In this document: one piece after another, positions 51,018-58,569 of the stretch
Position numbering within the stretch: position 1 is the first letter of the stretch
Layout: every line of letters begins with the position of its first letter
DNA from: Kiloniellaceae bacterium
GTDB taxonomy: Bacteria; Pseudomonadota; Alphaproteobacteria; Kiloniellales; J153
Length of the DNA stretch: 64,000 bases
Assembly: GCA_021776175.1 (NCBI GenBank)
Contig: JAJFGJ010000016.1
Location: forward strand, 74,107-138,106
Direction: 5' to 3'
Notes under the pieces: model-generated
Databases searched by the model: none
Seen by the model: only the letters and a program-made list of their open reading frames with translations
What the model was told of the DNA's origin: nothing
Program-made: the position numbers and the translations under genes

Positions 51018-51085
51018 CGCGAAGATACACAAGAAGAATACTTCTTCGCGACTCCTTCGTGCCTTTGCGTCTTCGTGGTGAATTC
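51018..51085. repeat. Intergenic repeat-like element with hairpin
   Basis: CGCGAAGA (51018-51025) pairs with TCTTCGCG (51043-51050). The following stretch to 51085, with TTTGCGTCTTCGTGGTGAA, resembles a widely scattered intergenic repeat of proteobacteria, remembered by its spurious translation TKTQRHE. It begins 13 bases after the DddP-like stop and may serve as its mRNA end. Confidence 0.5.
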
Positions 51086-51111
51086 CCCGCTATCTAAAGC
51101 GCCTCGGCCCG

Positions 51112-51729
51112 CTATCGCTGTGCTAGCGCGGCGAGGCCGACCACCAGCAGCATGGAAACCGCCATGCCGCCGTTGATCCATCGCTGGGTCGTGTGCGGCA
51201 AGTCGAGCCGGCGGAGCGTGACGCCGGTGTAAAGCCAAGCAAAATGAATCGGCACCCAGATGGCGTTTAGGATCGCGAATTTGACCAAGGTCTCGCTCAT
51301 GAGGCTTTCGGGCCAAATCGGAAAGCCGCTGAAGAAGAAGGTGTTCACCGCATAGGCCTTGGGATTGATGAATTGAAGCAGAACGCCATTCGCCAGTCCT
51401 GGGGCGGTTTCGGAATGGATGAAGGCGATCTTCGATCCCGACATCGCGATCTTGAGGGCGAGGTACACGAGATAGGCGGCAGAGGCGAAAATGAGGACGC
51501 CGCGCAGATAGGGGACCGCGAAGACGGCGGCGGCCAAGCCCGAAACGACAGCCAGCGCGACCAGGTTGTTGCCGATGAACAGGCCGGTGAGGTAGCGGAC
51601 CCCAGGGCGAAAGCCGAATCCCGAGCCAACGCCCGCCGTGCTCAAAACCCCAGGCCCTGGCGTGATGATCAGGCCGAATACGGCGCCGGCGAATTCAAGC
51701 AGGGGCGTGACTGCATAGAAAAGTGTCAT
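51112..51729 (-). CDS. LysE/RhtB-family exporter
   Basis: A 205-residue inner-membrane amino-acid exporter with about six helices. The family start is LEFAGAVFGLIITPGPGVLSTAGVGSGFGFRPGVRYLTGLFIGNN (the conserved TPGP motif), and LVYLALKIAMSG and LLQFINPKAYAVNTFF (the conserved NPKA) follow. Substrate unknown. It is convergent with the DddP-like gene, and both its flanks are divergent or convergent, so it stands alone. Start is the ATG at 51727-51729. Confidence 0.9.
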   Translation of the reverse strand: MTLFYAVTPLLEFAGAVFGLIITPGPGVLSTAGVGSGFGFRPGVRYLTGLFIGNNLVALAVVSGLAAAVFAVPYLRGVLIFASAAYLVYLALKIAMSGSKIAFIHSETAPGLANGVLLQFINPKAYAVNTFFFSGFPIWPESLMSETLVKFAILNAIWVPIHFAWLYTGVTLRRLDLPHTTQRWINGGMAVSMLLVVGLAALAQR

Positions 51730-51881
51730 CTGTATCCCAGGTTACGCCGCCAGGCGGGCGTTGAAAAAATGAATTGTCACGCGGCCTGACCCCCGGCCAG
51801 GCCCATGGCGTGCTTGAACAAGCCCCGAGAGGCTCTGGCTTTCTCATCAAGAACTATTGGGGATTCAGGGCTTAGGCCTTA

Positions 51882-51911
51882 TTGAAAGAGCGCCGAGGCA
51901 ATCCTTATAGA
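51882..51911 (+). promoter_or_regulatory. Candidate sigma-70-type promoter of the glycosidase-like gene
   Basis: TTGAAA (51882-51887) and TATAGA (51906-51911) are separated by 18 bases, 42 bases before the GTG start. Both boxes are near consensus but this is a pattern match only. Confidence 0.35.
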
Positions 51912-51953
51912 CCGCCTCTGGTAATATCCCACAGGTAACCCAGGGAGGTAAAT

Positions 51954-53312
51954 GTGGCCATAGCCGTTAAACCGCCAGCATCCTATTCCATGCCGTCTTT
52001 CGGTTCGGGAGATTATGGGAACATCGATAGCCAACTCGATGCTCTCTCACAGATGGGGTTTCGCTGGGTCACCTTCACCCCGACTTACGCGGTGACCGAG
52101 AAAGTGACGACCGTGACTTTCTCCACCGGTATCCCGCTTATCGGAAAATGGTTGGATCGCCTTCTTGGCAGCCGCACCGTGCGCTTCCTCTTTCTGAACG
52201 AGAACCAGTCGCCCATCAGCGAACTTAAAAACGCCGTTATGGCAGCGGTCACCAAGGGCTTCAGCGTAAAAATCGAACCCCACCTGGACTACATCGAAAC
52301 CCTCAATAGCACCAGCGAGGCGCGCTGGCGGATGGAAATGTATTTCGACCCCAGCGACCGAAGAACCCTCATGAACGGCTACTACGAGCGCGTCCTGGTG
52401 CCGATCATGGATGTCATTCGCGATGCCGCGGCTCTCACACCGCCGAATCTCGACATGCCGCCGTGCTTCGCCCTTACTCTTGGCTCGGAGGTCGATGTAT
52501 CGCTGTTCGCCTTCGCGAGCGGATGGGAACAGGTCAAGTCTTGGATGAAACAAAGGCGCAGCGACCTGGGCCTGGATCTTCCTCACCGCCTGTCCTTCGG
52601 GCACAAGTTGAATTACGACGTTTTCATGCCGGGAGGCGCCGCCCGCCGGAAAATGAAACCGGTGCGGGAGAGATGGGGGGAATCGGAGGCAACGCCTGGT
52701 GACCTCGATCGAATGGAGCTCACGGCGCTCGCCTATCTGCGCGATCTGGATTACGTCTCTTTCAGTTTTTATCCGCCGGTGTCGAGATTCATCCCCAACG
52801 CCAATCAATTCGATTGGACCAAGGAAGACGATCCTCAGGCAATCGATGCGGTCGCCAACGCATTCAAGGCTTTCGCCCAGACACTGCGAACCAAGTTGGG
52901 GAACAACGTGCCGCTAGATATCGGCGAATTCGGTTTGGGTGGGGCCGATGTGGACGCGCCTTTCGAAGACAACCCTCAAGACTTTATCGAGCGGGATCCG
53001 CAAAGCGGTGAGTGGCGGAAAAAAGCCGACATGGAAAAAAAGCGCCGCCTGTTCATCAAAGGCATGGCCCGCTTCATGGCGCGGAACAAAGGCATGTTTC
53101 AGCCCGGCAAAGACAGCACCTGCGGCGGTTTCTTGCCGGCAACCTTTTGGACCGTCAAGCAATACGACTTCCTCGGCATCTGGGATTATCCCGTGATCGT
53201 CACCCTAAACGAGGAGGAGCCCCAAACCTTCGAGGTCCCGCATAGTCTGTTCGTGGATGAAGAATTGATCGAATATATCCAGGCCTGCAATCAACGGACT
53301 TATGAGCAGTAA
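51954..53312 (+). CDS. Glycoside-hydrolase-like TIM-barrel protein (clan GH-A type, GH113-like)
   Basis: 452 residues without a signal peptide. The wording suggests a clan GH-A (beta/alpha)8 barrel: an early GFRWVTFTPTYAV strand, FSVKIEPHLDY, CFALTLGSEVD with Glu179 as candidate acid/base, YVSFSFYPPVS, and PLDIGEFGLGG with Glu325 as candidate nucleophile. The strand-4 GxE and strand-7 GEFG spacing is as expected, and the C-terminal part has GGFLPATFWTVKQYDFLGIWDYP with a strand-8 tryptophan. I cannot assign a substrate. The GTG at 51954 has a strong GGGAGG. Base composition is somewhat less GC-rich than that of its neighbours, which may point to acquisition. Convergent with the UbiH-like gene. 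Confidence 0.65.
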   Translation: MAIAVKPPASYSMPSFGSGDYGNIDSQLDALSQMGFRWVTFTPTYAVTEKVTTVTFSTGIPLIGKWLDRLLGSRTVRFLFLNENQSPISELKNAVMAAVTKGFSVKIEPHLDYIETLNSTSEARWRMEMYFDPSDRRTLMNGYYERVLVPIMDVIRDAAALTPPNLDMPPCFALTLGSEVDVSLFAFASGWEQVKSWMKQRRSDLGLDLPHRLSFGHKLNYDVFMPGGAARRKMKPVRERWGESEATPGDLDRMELTALAYLRDLDYVSFSFYPPVSRFIPNANQFDWTKEDDPQAIDAVANAFKAFAQTLRTKLGNNVPLDIGEFGLGGADVDAPFEDNPQDFIERDPQSGEWRKKADMEKKRRLFIKGMARFMARNKGMFQPGKDSTCGGFLPATFWTVKQYDFLGIWDYPVIVTLNEEEPQTFEVPHSLFVDEELIEYIQACNQRTYEQ

Positions 53313-53340
53313 CACCTATCGCGGCGAAGTCCTTGACCCC

Positions 53341-54654
53341 CTATAGCGCCTCGCCCCTGACCAGTTTTGGCAGATCGCCGACCAGGCCCATGGCGTGGCG
53401 CATGAACAGGCGCTTTAGGGGCGGCACTTGGTTGACCGCCGCCAGGCCCAGATCGCGGGCCAGGCGGATGGGGCCGATATCGTTGGAAAACAGGCGGTTG
53501 AGGCTATCGGTCACGGCGATCAGCGCCAAGTTGTCGAAGCGCCGCCAGCGCGGATAGCCGGCCAGGACCTCCGCCCCCCCCAGATCGAGCCCCAGGCGGC
53601 GCGCCTCGACCAGGATTTCGGCCAGGGCGGCGGCATCGCGCAGGCCCAGGTTCAGGCCTTGGCCCGAGATCGGGTGAATGCCGTGGGCCGCGTCGCCGAC
53701 CAGGGCCAGGCGGTGGTCCACGATGCGTTCGGCGAACAAGAGCGACAGGGGATAGCTCCAGCGCCCGCCGACCGCGCGCAGGTCTCCCAGGCTAGGAGCG
53801 AAGCGGCGCATGAGCTCAGCCGAAAACGCGTCATCGGATAAAGCCATCATGGCGGGGACAAGCTCGCGCTTCTCGGTCCAGACCAGGGAGGAACGGTGCT
53901 GGCCTTCGTGCGTATCGGTCATGGGCAGAACCGCGAAGGGCCCGGCGGGCAGGAAGTGCTCGAACGCCATGGCGTGGTGCGGCTTGTCGTGGTGGAGGGT
54001 GGCGACGATCCCGCACTGGGGATAGTCCCATTTCGTGGTCTCGATACCGGCCGCCGCGCGCAGTTGGGAATTCCGGCCGTCGGCGGCGATGACGAGCTGG
54101 GTGCGAAGCTCGCGGCCGTCTTCCAGCCTGGCCACGGCCGCGCCCGGATCCCGGCGCAGCTCGGCGATGCTTGCCGGGGCCAGCAGTTCGAGGGCCGGAA
54201 TTTCGGCCGCGCGGGCGTGGAGCGCCTCGCGCATGACCCGGTTCTCGACGATATAGCCCAGGGGACCGGCGGTTTCCGCATCCAGATTTTCCTGGGCGAA
54301 ATGCAGGAACAAGGGCGCCGCGGCACGCCCGACGCGGCCGTCCGAGACCCGGATATCCATGATCGGCTGGGCCTGCGCGGCCATGCGCTCCCATATCCCC
54401 AAGACCGCGAGCATCTGGCTCGAGCCGCGCGCGATGGCGGAAGAACGCCCGTCGTGCGCGGCTGCCTGGAGTAACGCCGGATCGGCCCGGTCGACGACCA
54501 GGGTTTCGATTCCCGCGCCGGCCAAGGCAATGGCTTGAGTCAAACCGGCCAAGCCGCCGCCGACAATCAGGACCTCGGCCGTCAATCCGCCGTCCTGTCC
54601 CTTCGCGCTGTTTTTCTTGGCCATTGCCCCAAATTCGACCCTGTTCGCGGTCAT
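53341..54654 (-). CDS. FAD-dependent UbiH/UbiF/Coq6-family hydroxylase
   Basis: A flavoprotein monooxygenase of ubiquinone ring hydroxylation, 437 residues. It has the FAD motif VLIVGGGLAGLTQAIALAGAGI (about 28-49), the RSSAIARGS segment typical of UbiH-type enzymes, the DG motif region VIAADGRNSQLR (about 187-198) and the signature GDAAHGIHPISGQGLNLGLRDAAALAE (about 318-344). Which ring position it hydroxylates cannot be read. Start is the ATG at 54652-54654 with AGGGG upstream; an ATG ten codons later is possible. It is divergent from the ammonium transporter gene. Confidence 0.9.
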   Translation of the reverse strand: MTANRVEFGAMAKKNSAKGQDGGLTAEVLIVGGGLAGLTQAIALAGAGIETLVVDRADPALLQAAAHDGRSSAIARGSSQMLAVLGIWERMAAQAQPIMDIRVSDGRVGRAAAPLFLHFAQENLDAETAGPLGYIVENRVMREALHARAAEIPALELLAPASIAELRRDPGAAVARLEDGRELRTQLVIAADGRNSQLRAAAGIETTKWDYPQCGIVATLHHDKPHHAMAFEHFLPAGPFAVLPMTDTHEGQHRSSLVWTEKRELVPAMMALSDDAFSAELMRRFAPSLGDLRAVGGRWSYPLSLLFAERIVDHRLALVGDAAHGIHPISGQGLNLGLRDAAALAEILVEARRLGLDLGGAEVLAGYPRWRRFDNLALIAVTDSLNRLFSNDIGPIRLARDLGLAAVNQVPPLKRLFMRHAMGLVGDLPKLVRGEAL

Positions 54655-54816
54655 GTCCAGCCCCTAGATATGTCTAAAATTTAAGCAGGCGCGGCACAGC
54701 GCATAAAAAAAGGGCAACTCGCGGTTTGCCAAGCCTGGCGGCCGGGGTCCGAACCTGGGGTAGGTTTCCTGTTGTTTGTCAGCCAGTTGCCCTGGCATCG
54801 GCCGAGGCCAGGACCG

Positions 54817-54833
54817 CTGGCACGCATCTTGTA
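54817..54833 (+). promoter_or_regulatory. Sigma-54-like promoter of the ammonium transporter gene
   Basis: CTGGCACG-CATC-TTGTA at 54817-54833: the -24 GG and the -12 element have the exact ten-base spacing of sigma-54 promoters. The only deviation is GT in place of GC at -12. It lies 88 bases upstream of the ATG. Ammonium transporter genes are classic NtrC/sigma-54 targets under nitrogen limitation. Confidence 0.65.
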
Positions 54834-54921
54834 ACTCTCCGAGTCACCGTTCCTGCCCGGCCCATGGGGGACGGCAGGGGTAAAACCAATGCGGCGGTCC
54901 ATCCAAGGCAGGGGAGAATCC

Positions 54922-56271
54922 ATGAAGCTATCGGCAAAATTACTTGGCGGGGCGGCAGCCGCGCTGATCTTGCTTGGCACCGCCCCGGCCCGCGCCGAAG
55001 TTAGCGCCGAAACTCAATTCGTCTTCAACAGCTTCTCGTTTTTGATCCACGGCGTCCTGGTGATGTTCATGGCGGCGGGTTTCGCCATGCTCGAATCCGG
55101 CCTGGTGCGGACCAAGAACACGGCGACCATCTGCCTGAAGAACATCGCCCTCTATTCGGCCGCCGGCCTGCTCTATTACCTCCTCGGCTACAGCCTCATG
55201 TACACCGACGTGGATAGCTATATCGGCTCCTTCAGCCTGTTCTATAATTCCTCGGCCGAGGAGTTGGCGCTGCTCAACGCCGAGGAGGCGACGGCCGAGC
55301 TCATCGCGCCCGTCGTCGAGGGCGGCTACTCGGTCATGTCCGACTGGTTCTTCCAAATGGTTTTCGTGGCCACCGCCGCCTCGATCGTCTCAGGCACCCT
55401 GGCCGAGAGGATCAAGATCTGGCCCTTCATGCTGTTCATCGTCGCGCTCACCGGCGTTATCTATCCGATCCAGGGTTCCTGGACCTGGGGCGGCGGCTGG
55501 CTGGCCGAGATGGGATTCTCGGACTTCGCCGGCTCGACCATCGTGCATTCGGTCGGCGGCTGGGCGGCGCTGAGCGGCGCCGTGATCCTGGGCGCGCGCC
55601 GGGGCAAGTACGATGCCCGCGGCAGGGTCCGGGTCATGCCCGGCTCCAACCTGCCGCTCGCGACCCTGGGCACCTTCGTCCTGTGGTTCGGCTGGTTCGG
55701 CTTCAACGGCGGGTCGCAACTGGCATTGGGATCCGCGCTCGACGTGACCGCCATGGCGATTGTTTACGTCAACACCAACTTGGGCGCCGCCGCCGGGGTG
55801 GTGGCGGCCATGGCCCTGACCCAGATCCTCTATAAGAAGATCGACCTGACCATGGCCCTCAACGGCGCCATCGCGGGCCTGGTTTCCATCACCGCCGGGC
55901 CGGACCTGCACAACCACCTCTACGCCATTGTCATCGGCGCGGTCGGCGGCTGCCTGGTCGTGGTCGCGGTGCCCCTGCTCGACCGCTTGCGGATCGACGA
56001 CGTGGTCGGCGCCATCCCGGCCCACCTGGTAGCCGGTATCTGGGGCACCCTGGCGGTCGGTATTTTCGGTTCCGGCGATTTGATCGTCCAGATCACAGGC
56101 ATCGTCGCCATCGGGGCCTTCGTCACCCTCACCAGCGCCGCCTTGTGGTTGGCCCTGAAACATACCGTCGGCATTCGGGTCAGCGAGGAGGACGAGCACA
56201 TGGGCCTCGATCAAGTCGAACTCGGCATGGAGGCCTATCCGGAATTCGGTCACGGTTCGCAAACGATTTAG
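54922..56271 (+). CDS. amtB: Ammonium transporter (Amt family)
   Basis: Conducts ammonium or ammonia across the inner membrane. 449 residues: a signal peptide (KLSAKLLGGAAAALILLGTAPARA) and eleven helices. It has the family wording FLIHGVLVMFMAAGFAMLESGLVRTKN, a first pore histidine in STIVHSVGGWAAL, FVLWFGWFGFNGGS, and the second histidine in IPAHLVAGIWGTLAVG, where most members have HGVGG; the change is conservative at the histidine itself. ATG at 54922 after AGGGGAG. No glnK gene is next to it, unlike the usual glnK-amtB pair. A sigma-54-like promoter lies upstream and a terminator downstream. Confidence 0.93.
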   Translation: MKLSAKLLGGAAAALILLGTAPARAEVSAETQFVFNSFSFLIHGVLVMFMAAGFAMLESGLVRTKNTATICLKNIALYSAAGLLYYLLGYSLMYTDVDSYIGSFSLFYNSSAEELALLNAEEATAELIAPVVEGGYSVMSDWFFQMVFVATAASIVSGTLAERIKIWPFMLFIVALTGVIYPIQGSWTWGGGWLAEMGFSDFAGSTIVHSVGGWAALSGAVILGARRGKYDARGRVRVMPGSNLPLATLGTFVLWFGWFGFNGGSQLALGSALDVTAMAIVYVNTNLGAAAGVVAAMALTQILYKKIDLTMALNGAIAGLVSITAGPDLHNHLYAIVIGAVGGCLVVVAVPLLDRLRIDDVVGAIPAHLVAGIWGTLAVGIFGSGDLIVQITGIVAIGAFVTLTSAALWLALKHTVGIRVSEEDEHMGLDQVELGMEAYPEFGHGSQTI

Positions 56272-56285
56272 ACACAAGAGACGCC

Positions 56286-56315
56286 CAGGAGGCCGAAACC
56301 AGCCTCGGTCTCCTG
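56286..56315 (+). terminator. Stem-loop directly after the ammonium transporter gene
   Basis: An 11-bp stem (56286-56296 with 56305-56315, one G-T pair) with an eight-base loop, 14 bases past the stop. No T-run follows, so it may stabilise the mRNA end before the terminator at 56352. Confidence 0.5.
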
Positions 56316-56351
56316 GACGATCCCGGTCCGCGCCCTGTTCGGACCGACCTG

Positions 56352-56384
56352 GCCCGGAAGGCAACCGCCTTCCGGGCTTATTTT
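56352..56384 (+). terminator. Rho-independent terminator of the ammonium transporter gene
   Basis: A perfect 11-bp stem GCCCGGAAGGC/GCCTTCCGGGC (56352-56362 with 56367-56377), a four-base loop and TTATTTT. The left 23-bp repeat of the integrated island begins inside its T-run at 56381. Confidence 0.92.
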
Positions 56385-56403
56385 CGCCCACTTGCCCCGC
56401 GAA
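56381..56403. repeat. Left direct repeat of the island (attL-like)
   Basis: 23 bases identical to 59037-59059. It starts in the T-run of the ammonium transporter terminator. The base before (A) and after (C) differ from those at the right copy (T and T), so the repeat is exactly 23 bp. Confidence 0.85.
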
Positions 56404-56491
56404 CGAGCGCTTTGAATGTTAGCTTTTAGCGTATTACGTCGGCTTCACGCCAACACCCATTCACTATCGCACAGGCAGGGAGCAGCAAGTG

Positions 56492-57571
56492 TCAGTCTTC
56501 CCAATCCTCATCAAAGGCAATCGGGTCAATTGGTGGCCGACCATAGAACGCCTGCCGGTGCATGTGAATGTTTACCCGCGCAGCGACGTTCTTCTGAGGC
56601 GTGTCAATGCCTAACTCTTCATTGATCGCCGTGTTTTGGATCATTTCTTCACCCCAGATCCCGAGATTGCCGTCCCATTCGGGGCTGTTCACAGTGGCAA
56701 GCGCCGCGTCCCGGAAATCCCATTCATCCTCCTTGTTCCGCGCGATGTGCCAAGTCCGTTCGGTTGGGTAATCCACACGATCAAGTGGACGGTTCGCGAA
56801 GCCCCCGATTTCACGCGGGCGTGTACTGCCCCAATCTCCATAGATGATCCGCGCACGGTTCGAGTTCCTCGCAACTTGATCCAACAGTTGCCGATTATTA
56901 AAGGGAACCGTCGTGGGTTCGTCCGCACTAAATGAGGTGAACATCTTCGGGATCGACGTGCAGGAAAGGACGATTGGCACGGTAGCGTCAATCGCTTGAA
57001 GACTCCCCGCAATGACGCCGTCAAACCACACTGCAAGGCTCAGCGGATCGCGTGTCCAACCACCTTCCAAGATGATCGCAAAATCCGCCGCCCCGCCAGC
57101 GGCGAATGCATCCACGATATCTTCAATGTTCTCCGGGAAGCGGTCCCGCACTATCCGCATGCAATATGGACGCTCTAGGACTTGGAATGCTTCGATCTGT
57201 GTTCTGATTTCCGCCTCAGATTGTCCGCGCGATTGAATGCACGGCCAAACACGTTCATGCTCTCTGACGAATGCAATCCATTTCCCAAAGCAGTCTGCAG
57301 GATCCATAAGTTGCGCTAATGTGCGCTGCGTCTCACTCTCAAGGTTGGTGAACTGATAATCCCGGTCAATATCCAGAAAGTAAGGGCGGTTGGGAAACCC
57401 CCTTTGAATCCTTGTGATTGTGCGCCCGAGAGAGTTCGAGTTGGCCCACGGGGCGAGCAAGAAACAAGGAATCATCAGATCCTTCGTCGCACCTGGTAAG
57501 AACTCAAGCCCATTCATTTCACTGGCACGGACCGCCAGCGTTGGAACGTAGGACTTGTTCTCAAGGACCAT
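56492..57571 (-). CDS. Beta-family protein (T4 beta-protein-like)
   Basis: 359 residues, last gene of the island operon. The N-terminus KSYVPTLAVRASEMNGLEFLPGATKDLMIPCFLLAPW and the RPYFLDIDRDY strand follow the pattern of the Beta protein family (T4 beta protein, PF14350-type). These begin with Y-V-P-x-L, a K-D-x-x-x-P segment and a strand ending in an acidic pair. RPYCMRIVRDRFPENIEDIVDAFA in the middle also fits. The biochemical role of the family is unknown; members turn up on phages and in mobile or defence regions, often beside ImmA/IrrE-type genes. The ATG at 57569-57571 is nine bases after the peptidase stop. Lower GC than the flanking genes. Confidence 0.7.
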   Translation of the reverse strand: MVLENKSYVPTLAVRASEMNGLEFLPGATKDLMIPCFLLAPWANSNSLGRTITRIQRGFPNRPYFLDIDRDYQFTNLESETQRTLAQLMDPADCFGKWIAFVREHERVWPCIQSRGQSEAEIRTQIEAFQVLERPYCMRIVRDRFPENIEDIVDAFAAGGAADFAIILEGGWTRDPLSLAVWFDGVIAGSLQAIDATVPIVLSCTSIPKMFTSFSADEPTTVPFNNRQLLDQVARNSNRARIIYGDWGSTRPREIGGFANRPLDRVDYPTERTWHIARNKEDEWDFRDAALATVNSPEWDGNLGIWGEEMIQNTAINEELGIDTPQKNVAARVNIHMHRQAFYGRPPIDPIAFDEDWED

Positions 57572-57580
57572 GCTCTTTCT

Positions 57581-58099
57581 TTACACCTCTGCGTATGTGG
57601 ACAGGCGAATTTCCATCGCAGCCTTCGACACTTCGAAGCTTGCCGCAAGACTTTCAATTGTAACCTCAGTCACTACCCCACTAAAATCCCTGCTCAGCTT
57701 TTTCTCAATTAGCTCCATCGGCATCACTAATTCAGCGGCAAGGCGGTTGGCCTCATACTCGATTCTCTCAGGCGCACCTGAGCGATAAAGCACGTTGTCA
57801 GTGATCCCGTCCGGCAAGCTGTCAATCACATGTCGGTGCAGCAAGTAATGTGCCAGTTCATGCGCAATGGTAAAGCGCTGCCGTTCTCGCGCCTCATTCC
57901 GGTTCACGCGGATGATGTAACGACCATTCTTATTCGTGATTTGCCCAGAAACACCGGTGCGCATACTGGAAACCTTGATACCACTTACACCGATTTCCCG
58001 CGCTAAGCTCCCTAGCTTCACCGGATATTCAGAAAGATATTTGTCCACAATTTCTTTATGCTCTGGACTGACTTTCCGCAGCTCCCTCGAAGGCATCAT
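57581..58099 (-). CDS. ImmA/IrrE-family metallopeptidase
   Basis: 172 residues, cytoplasmic. The zinc motif is HELAH in RFTIAHELAHYLLHRH, with the downstream glutamate region YEANRLAAELVMP; both are diagnostic of the ImmA/IrrE (COG2856) family. The N-terminus PVKLGSLAREIGVSGIKV is the usual family lead. Such peptidases cut repressors of mobile elements (ImmA) or stress regulators (IrrE). Their usual partner, an HTH repressor, is not encoded in the island, so the target is elsewhere or is one of the other two proteins. ATG at 58097-58099 with a strong AGGAGA. Six bases after the membrane gene, nine before the Beta gene. Confidence 0.9.
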   Translation of the reverse strand: MMPSRELRKVSPEHKEIVDKYLSEYPVKLGSLAREIGVSGIKVSSMRTGVSGQITNKNGRYIIRVNRNEARERQRFTIAHELAHYLLHRHVIDSLPDGITDNVLYRSGAPERIEYEANRLAAELVMPMELIEKKLSRDFSGVVTEVTIESLAASFEVSKAAMEIRLSTYAEV

Positions 58100-58105
58100 T
58101 TTCTC

Positions 58106-58507
58106 CTATCTCTCGCCTGTATCTGTGGGATCAAAACCCTCTTCCAGTTCATCCATTGTAGGGGGCCTTTTGTTCCTGAACGCGATTTCATCAATGCGGG
58201 CTTTGATCACATCATCTGAAAGTGCCTCATCTGCTCGCTTTTGGGCGGCCATCTCTGCCTTTTCACTCAATTCTCTGAAAGTGAATGCCGCCACGATACC
58301 GATGAAGATGGCAACCGCAGCCAGTACCACAGTCACCGCCGTCATCATGACACTGACAAAGCTTAGATATGTTGGAAGGCTCAGCGCCGGTTCTTCTTGC
58401 GTACCGGGGATGCCATCCAGCTTGTCCACAACGCCGAGGGACAATAGCAGGTAGCAGACGATCACCCCGCCGACGAACGCGGCAGCATACCCAGCCACCT
58501 TCATCAC
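58106..58507 (-). CDS. Small membrane protein of the island operon
   Basis: 133 residues, no family recognised. Helix 1 is at about 5-27 (GYAAAFVGGVIVCYLLLSLGVV). A loop of about 20 residues follows, then a long hydrophobic segment at about 47-75 (SFVSVMMTAVTVVLAAVAIFIGIVAAFTF) and a charged cytoplasmic tail of about 55 residues with an acidic end (TMDELEEGFDPTDTGE). It starts at the GTG at 58505-58507 or at the ATG directly after it, with GAGG upstream. It is the first gene of the operon, so it is made before the peptidase and the Beta protein. A role as membrane effector or sensor is inference. Confidence 0.7.
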   Translation of the reverse strand: MMKVAGYAAAFVGGVIVCYLLLSLGVVDKLDGIPGTQEEPALSLPTYLSFVSVMMTAVTVVLAAVAIFIGIVAAFTFRELSEKAEMAAQKRADEALSDDVIKARIDEIAFRNKRPPTMDELEEGFDPTDTGER

Positions 58508-58539
58508 TGCACCCTCGTCAATGCCGCGCTCACCATTTT

Positions 58540-58568
58540 AATATATGTTCTTGATATGTTCTTGTCAA
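58540..58568 (-). promoter_or_regulatory. Near-consensus promoter of the island operon with tandem 11-bp repeat
   Basis: On the minus strand TTGACA (58563-58568) and TATATT (58540-58545) are exactly 17 bases apart, 33 bases before the first start codon. The spacer is filled by two perfect tandem copies of an 11-base unit (58543-58553 and 58554-58564, ATATGTTCTTG on the plus strand). A repressor bound there would block RNA polymerase directly. Confidence 0.75.
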
Positions 58569-58569
58569 C

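Noticed and set aside
49733..51316. Long open frame on the minus strand, 527 codons, opposite the DddP-like gene
   Set aside because: It is the mirror of a well-supported gene in GC-rich DNA, has no ribosome site and no family features; part of it translates the scattered repeat (TKTQRHE).
54681..54980. 99-codon minus-strand frame in the UbiH/amtB gap
   Set aside because: Covers the sigma-54-like promoter and the amtB start; composition not protein-like.
55390..56391. 333-codon open frame opposite the ammonium transporter gene
   Set aside because: Antisense shadow, low-complexity Gly/Asp/Arg composition, spans the terminator.
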